Source of the DNA: Buddleja alternifolia
Taxonomy: Eukaryota; Streptophyta; Magnoliopsida; Lamiales; Scrophulariaceae
Reading direction: 5' to 3'
DNA: 64,000 bases
Assembly: GCA_019426215.1 (NCBI GenBank)
Contig: CM033408.1
Span: 27,135,953-27,199,952 of the forward strand
The notes beneath the pieces were generated by a model. It saw nothing but the letters and a program-made list of their open reading frames with translations. It did not search any database and was not told where the DNA came from. Shown here in pieces: positions 56,521 through 64,000 of this stretch (the first letter of the stretch is position 1; each line of letters opens with the position of its first letter). A program made the translations under genes and the position numbers.

Positions 56521-56757
56521 AGACCGGATATCGGAGAAAATACGCAGATCAGCCGCTATATATATATATATATATATATATAAGTACAATCTCTTATTAT
56601 TTTTCCTCTTATTTTGTGCAATCTTGTTGTGTAGACTACTCGCGATTAGTGCCCACCAAGTGTTTGTTGATTTTACTCAGCCATATTATGTGAAGATTTT
56701 GTATATGGTTTTGACTCTATATAACTCCTACCACCTTTATAACTCCTAATAGGTGAA
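56521..56757 (+). promoter_or_regulatory. Promoter and leader of F-box gene E, TATA expanded to (TA)n
   Basis: GAGAAAATACGCAGATCAGC is followed by a (TA)n array at about 56557-56582 where A, B and D have a short TATATATA. The shared leader (TTAGTGCCCACCAAGTGTTT) and the ATG at 56758 follow. Confidence 0.55.
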
Positions 56758-58077
56758 ATGGAAATAGATAGAGATGAAATGGGTTCTGAAAGATGCAAAG
56801 GGAATGTGGTGAAGTCTGTGGAAGTCAGACCTATTGCTGGGATTGAGGTTGGTAGTATCCCTGAGTGGCTTATAATAGATGTGCTCATTAGGCTTCCGGT
56901 GAAGCTCGTATTTAGGTGTAAACTTGTTTCCAAGCAATGGCTCTCTCTCATTTCGGACCCTTATTTCGTGCGCATGTATATATCCCGAGCCTCAATGTCG
57001 CCACATTTGCAACCTTGGACTTTTATTTACGACACTATGCGAGTCAAAGACTCAAAATATTTTGATTATCCTAAGCAGGAACTTTTGATGGATAATCATT
57101 CTAATGATTTCAAACATCCGAGTCTGTATGAGCTTCCTTGCGCGTGTACTGAACAGGACCAACAAGGGACAATACACAAAATTGTTGGAGTAAGCAATGG
57201 GTTAGTGCTATATGGTCCCCGTGATCCCACGATTATGTGTATCTTTGACTTTCGCATATGCAATCCTACCACTGGGCAATGGATTAGGCTTCCTCGATAT
57301 GGTCGGGGCTTCGCGAATCTTGTCATGGGTTTTCTTACTAGTGTTGAAGATGGCGTTCTAGCAAGTTATGGAGTAGTATGCCTTGACGTGTCTTTAGAAG
57401 AAAGTAACCTGATTACATCCGCCATATTTCTTTCTGAAATTGGTGAGTGGAAGCAATTTACAGTGTACATCGACCAAGAAATTCTGTTTGCTTGGGGTAG
57501 AACGCCTACTTCTCTTAATGGAATTTTGCACTGGGTAACTGCTAAACATGGAATCATTGCATATGACCCTTACACGAAGCCCGACTACCTGCGCATTATT
57601 GCATTGCCTGGTGATAGAGATGGAGTAGATAGTACATTATCTAGCTTTTGTGATGCACATCAAGAACGGTTGAGATATTTCAAAGTTTCTCGTGATTTTA
57701 CATATCCACATGGGTTATCTCGTTTCAGTATTTGGATACTAAATGATTATAGTGTCGGAGATTGGTGTTTGCAACATAGGATCAACTCTGCCAACATCTT
57801 ATATGATGGCATTCTTTCTGACCGACGTTTGTCTCTAATACCAATATCTTTCCATCCATTTGATTCAAATATTGTGTATATGGCATGTGGTGACATCATG
57901 GTTTCTTACAACATCAAGACTCAAAAAATGGAAGCTCAGGGTGTTTCACTTGATTGTGGTGGTGAGGATCCTGATGGGCAGGGAATGTGGAGTTCTTGGC
58001 TGTGGACTTTTTTGCTTGTAGTTCCACATTGGCCTATATATATTCCCCCGCTTTCTTTTGGAGTTACGAAGGATTGA
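56758..58077 (+). CDS. F-box/FBA-domain protein, copy E (intact)
   Basis: A single 439-codon ORF without introns, and the only copy in the window that is open from the family ATG (MEIDRDEMGSERCKG) to the family stop (end FGVTKD). The F-box is at residues about 34-70 (IPEWLIIDVLIRLPVKLVFR, LVSKQWLSLISDPYF) and should bind SKP1. The FBA region extends from about residue 165 (FRICNPTTGQWIRLPRYGR) through GILHWVTAKHGIIAYDPY to FHPFDSNIVYMACGDIMVSY, with WPIYIP near the end. The expected role is substrate recognition in an SCF E3 ubiquitin ligase; the substrate is unknown. The general style recalls At5g07610-like F-box proteins, which is an impression, not a search result. The promoter's TATA box is a (TA)n array. 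It is the best candidate for the working member of the cluster. Confidence 0.92.
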   Translation: MEIDRDEMGSERCKGNVVKSVEVRPIAGIEVGSIPEWLIIDVLIRLPVKLVFRCKLVSKQWLSLISDPYFVRMYISRASMSPHLQPWTFIYDTMRVKDSKYFDYPKQELLMDNHSNDFKHPSLYELPCACTEQDQQGTIHKIVGVSNGLVLYGPRDPTIMCIFDFRICNPTTGQWIRLPRYGRGFANLVMGFLTSVEDGVLASYGVVCLDVSLEESNLITSAIFLSEIGEWKQFTVYIDQEILFAWGRTPTSLNGILHWVTAKHGIIAYDPYTKPDYLRIIALPGDRDGVDSTLSSFCDAHQERLRYFKVSRDFTYPHGLSRFSIWILNDYSVGDWCLQHRINSANILYDGILSDRRLSLIPISFHPFDSNIVYMACGDIMVSYNIKTQKMEAQGVSLDCGGEDPDGQGMWSSWLWTFLLVVPHWPIYIPPLSFGVTKD

Positions 58078-58768
58078 TGATTCAGTTATCTTTTATTATG
58101 CGCAAACACTCAGTTTGTATTCGAATCAACTTTAGACTCTTTGCTCTCAATATTGCAAGTTATGTACTGAACAATGAATCAAGTTGTTCGACTTTTTTGT
58201 CGTAAAATTTGTCCTTGCATTGACATGTTAATGTCTTGCCTCAAGAAAAGTAACAGACATTGTGTCGAGGTCAAAACCCAGAATACGTCACAGCTTTATC
58301 AATTTAACTCCCGATTCATTTCCCTCCAAATTTGTGTGTATACTCTCTCAATCTCTACAATTCATCTAATATTGCTCATCTCTTTTGATATTTGAATTAA
58401 TGGATATCGTTGCGAGTTAATATTAATATTTCTAACACACGGTACGTGTTTAACTGGTTCTTTGCTTTAAATACAAGTGATTTGAATTTTATAATAGCGT
58501 GTGTATATGAAATAATGTACATCTTAAAATATCATTTTAAAGTAAAGAATCTGATGCGGCACAGTATGTAGGCTTGAAGGTCTTTACATGCCTTTCGCAA
58601 CTTGATAGTGGCGCTTTGCTAAACTATAGTTAATTTAGAGCTATAGTATTATGGACGCATATTACAAGCTAGTGACTATATATATAACTTACATCTATGC
58701 ATGCATGAGGATTCACGAGTGTACATATTTTGTCAATTTTATATTTTTTAAAAATTGTGCGCATATTG
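58078..58768. other. 3' flank of gene E
   Basis: Continues the shared 3' flank (ATTATGCGCAAACACTC, GTCGTAAAATTTGTCC). No gene seen. Confidence 0.55.
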
Positions 58769-59298
58769 TGTAGGGGTAGGCATTGGGTCGAACTTTCGGG
58801 TGTCGTACAATTCGGATTTGAGGAGCATTTTATGCCGCTCGAACCCTACCTGAAATAATCGGGTAGTCGCGTACCCGGAGGTATAAATTATTGTTGGATA
58901 TTTGTGTTATGAAAAGTGTGTTGGACACGACTTTTACATACGAAATTCGAACACCGTAAGTATCCGAGATACGAAATATTATTGGATAATATTAATCTAC
59001 GTTCCGAGTAGATGAGTTTAGCATTTCGAATTTCTCAAATCGGATTAAAAATGAATGAGAAATTAAGTGCTAAAGTGGGGTGTTTGAAGTGGGTTATCCC
59101 ACATAGGATATAGATTAAAGCTTGGAATGGTTTATAAACCACTGCCTTAAGACAAAGGGTTGGCCCTTTGGGTCATAAGATTTTTGGGGGTTTTGTGAGG
59201 GGGAAGGACCTAGCCATGGTCCGGTTCACCACGCGCGCGCGCCTCCGCCACCGTCTGCCCGCCATAACCAGGACTGGGCTCGGGTCCTGGGGCTTGGC
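58769..59298. mobile_element. hAT end fragment followed by an LTR-like fragment, replacing the 5' half of copy F
   Basis: 58769 on reads TAGGGGTAGGCATTGGGTCG, the same start as the hAT elements at 42080 and 62521, with TCGGGT repeats after it. No matching right end is present. At about 58893 a different sequence starts (TGTTGGATATTTGTGTTATG) and runs to ~59298, where F-box homology resumes at CAATGGTTTACCC. It includes GTGGGTTATCCCACATAGG and a GC-rich part with CGCGCGCGCGCC at 59232-59243. The TG start and composition suggest a truncated LTR, but no partner, primer site or purine tract was found. Confidence 0.4.
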
Positions 59299-60105
59299 CA
59301 ATGGTTTACCCTTCCTCCTCTTGCATGCCCCTCCAGGTTTTTTAGCATTGGTTTTGTCACTCATGTTGGAAATGGCGTTCTCACAAGTTACAAAGTAGTG
59401 CGCCTTAACGTGCTTTTAAGGAGGAGTAATGTTGTCAGATTTGAAGTATTTTCTTCTGAAACTGGTGAGTGGAAGGATTTTAATGTTTATATTGATCTAG
59501 AAGTAGAAATCCGACTTGTCTGGCCAGGGAGGCCTACTTCTCTCAATGGAATTCTGCACTGGATAACTCATGAACATGGAATAATTGCATATGACCCTTA
59601 CCGTAATCCTGACTGTGTGCGAATTATTGTACTGCCCGCTGATACTCACGTAGCATCCAATAGTATAACATCTGTTGGCATCCATAGTTTTTGTGATGTA
59701 CATCAAGGGCGATTGAGTTATTGCAAAATGGCTGATGTGTTTATGCAACCACATAGATTCTCTAGTTTTAGTGTTTGGGTACTAAATAATTATAGTACTG
59801 GAGATTGGTCCCTGCTACATAGGATCAACTCCGCCGACATCCTATATGATGGCATTCTTTCGGGTCAAATGCTGTCTCTAAAACCAATATCATTCCATCC
59901 ATTTGATTCAGACATAGTTTATTTTGGGTATAAAATATCATCGTCTCATACAACATCAAGACCCGAGAACTGGACGCGCATGGTGGTCCACTTGATGTTA
60001 AAGATAACCACAAAAACAGGCCATGTTGGTGGTCGGAATTTTTGCTAGTGATCCCACCATGGCCTATACATATTCCCGCCAGCTTTCAGTGTCATGGAGG
60101 ATTGA
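59299..60105 (+). pseudogene. F-box-family gene fragment, copy F: FBA half only, frameshifted
   Basis: Family reading starts abruptly at 59299 (QWFTLPP), equivalent to about residue 171 of copy A. The F-box and first FBA part are missing, replaced by transposon-like DNA. The frame is open to about 59937: RLNVLLRRSNVVRFEVFSSE, GEWKDFNVYIDLEVEIRL, GILHWITHEHGIIAYDPY, SFCDVHQGRLSY and FHPFDSDIVYFGYK. A small deletion then shifts the frame; the family sequence goes on in another frame (SYNIKTRELDAHGGPLD, PPWPIHIP) and shifts once more before the family stop at 60103-60105. It is closest to copy C, sharing the LRR-NV and DVHQG features. It cannot make an F-box protein. Confidence 0.88.
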
Positions 60106-62220
60106 TTAATTCAGTCAATTTCTAGCGAGGTTTTGGTATATTGTGAATTACGGTTAGACTGCATTTTGCTAGGAAAAGAGTGTTTCTATGTATTTGTGAT
60201 GATTGATCTCTGAATATGTATATGAATTCAGTTGGGTCTGTGAGTTCTTGAAATGCCTGTAATGGTGAAACTGATATGATTTTTTGTATGTATTGCAATG
60301 AGGTATATGTAATTGTTCACAAATTTAACTACATTTATTTAGTTGTGTTGAAATACAGTTGTGTTATTATTGTTGTGGTTGGCTGAGTCATTGCATTAGC
60401 AAGCAGGCAGAAGAAGAATCCAGCGTAGCAGATTGGTTCAGCCTAAGATATGCACGTTAAGCGTAGGGAATATTGTATTTTCAGTTCCACAACTTAGGTC
60501 ATGTGCGGTGTTGGTCTCAATATTATGATAATCACCATACTATATCTATAAAAAAATGTGCATTTTTTTGTCCCAAACCTAATGTCCCTTTGTTCTTGGA
60601 TGGAAATAGCACATGCTTGTCACATGCACGTCAATTGAGTTATTTCGATCCCATGATATTGGACCAAACTTTTACATGACCTAAGTTTATTAATTTCTAA
60701 TTAAAAGTTCGTGAATTATACATCATTATATCCATAATCCTATAGTATTTGATTTTATCTAGAAATGATATACTTATTTTTCTTTATATATATTTATTTA
60801 TTTTATTTTGGCCATCAAAATCGCAACATGCTAACAGAATAATTCAGTATCTTCACTCAAAATCGAAATTGACCTGACATGGAGTTTATTTAATAATCTC
60901 ATGGGTAATGATATTGACACTCCACAAATTACTATAGGAGCTCCAACTTTAAATTTTATACTTGAATATGACAAGATTATCTTCAGATTCTTAAATTACC
61001 CCTAAGCAATTAAAACAAAACTATTATCATGTTACAAATTTTTTTTCATTTCCTTTAAATCAAAGTCAATTAAGAAAAATAATATTCAGCGTAAATGAAA
61101 CTAGTAATTAAAATGAGAGCATCATCGACAAAACAAAGTAATAATATGTAAATTCGAGGATGACAATTATTGTATGAACCAGAAAAAAAAATTGAATATC
61201 AGCTTCAATTATTTTACTCTACTTTGCCTTTATATTAGAATCTATTGTTCAAACAATAAGTTTATAGTTTTTTCAAACAATAATGCATGAAAATAACATA
61301 TATCATGCTCTTCTATTAAACAAACAAAAAAAAAACTACAATGTTAAAAGTAGTTAGCAACTTTTTATAAAACATGAATTTGAAACACAAAAGATTCAAA
61401 AAAAAAAAAAAACATGAATGTCTTTGTGTCTTGATAAATAATTTTATGCTTGCATATCATTATATGTTTTATGCATTTAAAGATTAAGAAAAGATCATTC
61501 TGCAGTATTATTTTATTCATAAATATACTCTTTTGACATGAATATACAGATGAAGTAAAAAAAATTATTTTTGATTTAGAATAAACATAAGAGGAATTTA
61601 TTAGTATGATGGTTTAAATGGTGGGGCAAAATGAAGTAAATATGATTTTTATTAAAAAATAGGTATTCTTGTCATTTTCTTAGAGAGAAGAATATAAGTG
61701 GAGTTCCAATAGTAATATTTGGAGCTCGAATATCATTCCCTAATCTTATGTCATAGTGGGAGAAAACAGGAGAAAAGGAATAAAAAATCAATAAAAATAA
61801 ATAAAGATAGAAGCATCTTTTTAAAAAAACAAAAACAAAACTCAAATTAAAAAGCAGTGTGAAGTTTTGGCCCCATAACTCAATTTCTTGTGCAATTTTG
61901 GCCTCATTGAACTATTTTCGTCTTAGAATTAAAGGACATCAGGTTTGAAACCAAAATTGCACATTTTCTGAGATATGAGATAAAATGAGGTTAGATCCAT
62001 GATCTTAGTATTAATTTCGCACATAGTCAAAGTAATGGGTTACAAATGCAAATTTCCCAAAAAGCGCCCATCTGATGCCCAAATCAAGTGGAAAGTGCCA
62101 TTTTGGGAAAACACTTGTATACATTGGGTCTTGGATCCCACCTGTGCATCTTGTGGATGTAAATAATTCACATCACTTAATATATAATTTTGAATTGAAA
62201 AACAAGTGAGAAGTTTTATT
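60106..62220. other. AT-rich spacer downstream of copy F
   Basis: The first ~150 bases resemble the 3' flank of C. After that, no gene seen; ORF 60473-60679 has no recognisable domain. At about 60905-60960 and 61690-61735 there is a loose inverted similarity (ATGATATTGACACTCC... against ...GGAGCTCGAATATCATTCC) that may mark an ~830-bp degraded inverted-repeat element. Confidence 0.5.
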
Positions 62221-62520
62221 TACAACCACAAGGTTCACAAGTGGAGTCCAAAATTCGGTTCATACAAGAATTTTCCGTCATTTTGCATGTTGGATGGAAT
62301 AGAAATTCCTTTTACCAATGGAAGGATGGGGGTAATATATTGTTGGCCTATAGTAAATTCCAGGTGTTTGAGTTTGTATCAAGAAACTCGACACGAGCTC
62401 AAATCATGTGTATAGATGAACTGATATATGAAATGAAACACCGTTTTGTTACAAAGTATCCGTACTGCCAAAATGAAGGATTCAAACTGTTTTTGAGCCC
62501 ATCAAAGTGGAAGTGTTTGG
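62221..62520. other. Downstream block of a further F-box unit
   Basis: Segments such as GTGTATAGATGAACTGATAT and CCGTACTGCCAAAATGAAGG match the downstream blocks at 9470-9560 and 45840-45960. The block continues after the hAT element at 63288. The small ORFs here are not genes. Confidence 0.6.
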
Positions 62521-63287
62521 TAGGGGTATATGCAGTCGGGTTTGGGCGGTTTTATGAAAAAAATTCAACCCGACCCGACAAATGCGGGTTGACAAATATC
62601 AAACTGAAACCGCGTAATTATCTTTTCAAACTGAGTGGTTCAGGTTGATCGTGTTTAATATATTTAGCTGGCGGGTTGGCGGGTTATCGAATTATAATTA
62701 TAATTTTTACAACCTACTTTTAGTTACAACTAGTAAGCAAAAAACTAGATAACATAAAAGTTGAGTTGGTCTGAAGTACAAAAATAAGTGATGTTATTAA
62801 ATAAAAATCATATTTATCATGAATTGTAAACTCTAAAATATTAATAAAACTAAATTATTTTGTAAATTTATTATCAAAATATACATCTACATATAAAACT
62901 TTCGTTGAAATTAAGTATAAACAAATATTCAAATGGTTCAAATTGTTTGCTCAAATTAAAAATAAAATGTGTTACATAAATATGAATAAACCACTCTTAT
63001 TTTAGTTTATATATATATATATATATATGTACTTATCAAAAAAGAGTTTATATATAATTCATATATAGTTTTAAAAGTTAGGGCTAATCTTTAACTATAT
63101 ATACATATACTTATAACATATACAATTAGCGGTCAGGTTAAGCGGGTTATCATTTTTAAACTCACCACCCGACCCAAAAGTGGCGGGTTGCAATATTTTC
63201 AACCCATCACAATTATTTAATTATTTCAAATGGATCGGATCGGTTTGAGCGGGTCGGGCGGGTTTTGCGAGTTTATGCATACCCCTA
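62521..63287. mobile_element. Non-autonomous hAT element, 767 bp, with perfect 8-bp target repeat
   Basis: The ends are TAGGGGTATATGCAGTCGGG and ...GAGTTTATGCATACCCCTA, imperfect inverted repeats. The target repeat GTGTTTGG is at 62513-62520 and 63288-63295. GCGGGTT/GGCGGGT repeats lie near both ends, as in the related element at 42080. There is no transposase. The downstream block of D (about 54383-54395, AGTGTTTGGCATTCCAT) is the empty site. Confidence 0.9.
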
Positions 63288-63295
63288 GTGTTTGG

Positions 63296-64000
63296 CATTC
63301 CATATTTTAAATTAGATAGTATGCAAGAGACTATTACACCTAACCTATATTCATGTCGTTTTACATTTGACGGTGTGCAAGAGAGAGTTACTCTAAATCT
63401 GTATTTCTCCTCTGAAAAATGTGATTTCACAACACTTTCTCCCAATTCTAAGATTGGAAATTAATGGTATATATTATACTGGAATGCAAAAGGTTGGAAA
63501 AATTTATTAAATTTGGGGAGAAATGGAAGGTCCAAAAACCTTAATTGCACATAAAAACATATATAATTTAAAGGACGTTAACAATACCATATGACATCCC
63601 GTTTGAGGCCCGAAAAATTGAAATAGAGGAAAAGTGCTATGAAAGAGACATTTTCGTTTTTGTATGAGAGTATAGTTTAGAAATAGACATTTTTGAGTGG
63701 TGAAGTGTTGTTAGCCTATAATACCAACAAAAGTGAAAATATAAGAAGATGACTTTAAAATGTCCTGAATAAGTACTAATTGATAAATAATAATTTTTTT
63801 TACCTTACAAAAATTTTGATATTGGAGTTGGCTATAACGAAAGAGATATAAGAATATAAAGTATGTCAAAAGTTGTAATTGAACCTAGTTTCTTATTAGA
63901 TTTTCTCCCAAAAATATAGCGTACCGTATCGCGGGGGACTAGCCCCCCCCGCACCCCCCTCAAATCCTTCTTCTGTTTGGCCAAAAAAAAAACGTATAGT
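63296..64000. other. Rest of the downstream block, then a partial element at the right edge
   Basis: 63296-63760 continues the block (CATATTTTAAATTAGATAG, GTGTTGTTAGCCTATAATAC) found after B and D. From about 63905 to the edge, the minus-strand reading has AAGGATTTGAGGGGGGTGCG and then GATACGGTACGCTATATTTT. This matches the interior of the hAT-like element in copy C (48955-49015), so another copy of that family, inverted, runs off the window. Confidence 0.55.

Noticed and set aside
3532..60105. F-box cluster in repeat-rich DNA as a self-incompatibility (S-locus) region
   Set aside because: No S-RNase-like gene is seen and the F-box sequences (IPEWLL..., MEIDRDEMGSE starts) do not show SLF features I know. 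F-box clusters are common in plants for other reasons.
60905..61735. Degraded inverted-repeat element with ends near 60905 and 61735
   Set aside because: Similarity between the ends is short and imperfect; mentioned only as a possibility in the spacer entry.
1..64000. CRISPR arrays, bacterial operons, rRNA or intact tRNA genes
   Set aside because: No regularly spaced direct repeats with unique spacers, no ribosomal sequence and no full tRNA cloverleaf; the tRNA-like boxes belong to SINEs and primer sites.

Overview
The window is AT-rich plant nuclear DNA, most likely from a eudicot. The plant signals are Ty1/copia and Ty3/gypsy LTR retrotransposons with tRNA-Met-type or plant gypsy primer sites, non-autonomous hAT and fold-back MITE-like DNA elements, tRNA-derived SINEs, and a cluster of F-box/F-box-associated-domain (FBA) genes. 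I see no rRNA, tRNA gene, CRISPR array or bacterial-type operon. The species cannot be named from the sequence alone.

Layout. 1-1440: 3' end of a copia element (RT, RNase H, polypurine tract, short 3' LTR). 1.8-9.7 kb: an F-box unit (gene A, 3532-4869) with a degenerate copia element (5450-9136) inserted downstream. 9.7-22.5 kb: a compound terminal-inverted-repeat element, itself split by a 10-kb copia element (11850-21810) with 2.1-kb LTRs. 22.5-26.5 kb: AT-rich DNA with an unassigned coding-like remnant, duplicated TA-rich DNA and a 457-bp fold-back MITE. 26.6-33.6 kb: the C-terminal exons of an EDR2-like (DUF1336) gene on the minus strand, now a pseudogene, with a 4.8-kb copia element inside one intron. 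35-40.3 kb: an LTR-like fragment, unassigned sequence, a ~50-bp minisatellite, and a Ty3/gypsy gag fragment with its 5' LTR (minus strand). 40.8-63.8 kb: the rest of the F-box cluster, all on the plus strand: B (43634), C (48441), D (52179), E (56758) and F (59299).

The F-box units share more than their coding sequence. A common upstream block, a common promoter (a GCAGATCAG-type motif followed by a TATA box) and a common downstream block recur, so the locus grew by duplication of ~5-kb units. Only E is a full-length ORF with a family-typical end. A and B are near-identical but carry different 1-bp frameshifts at opposite ends. C is broken by a frameshift, a 384-bp hAT insertion and a nonsense codon; D by a ~10-bp deletion; F lacks its 5' half and has further frameshifts. 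Proteins of this type normally act as substrate adaptors of SCF ubiquitin ligases; this is family knowledge, and no substrate can be read from the sequence.

Because the F-box units and other repeats are duplicated, several insertions have an empty paralogous site within this window. This gives exact element ends, target-site duplications and an order of events. I found no clear novel multi-gene system. The most interesting signals are the reciprocal frameshifts in A and B, TATA boxes turned into (TA)n arrays, the interrupted EDR2-like pseudogene, and the nested inverted-repeat/copia structure.
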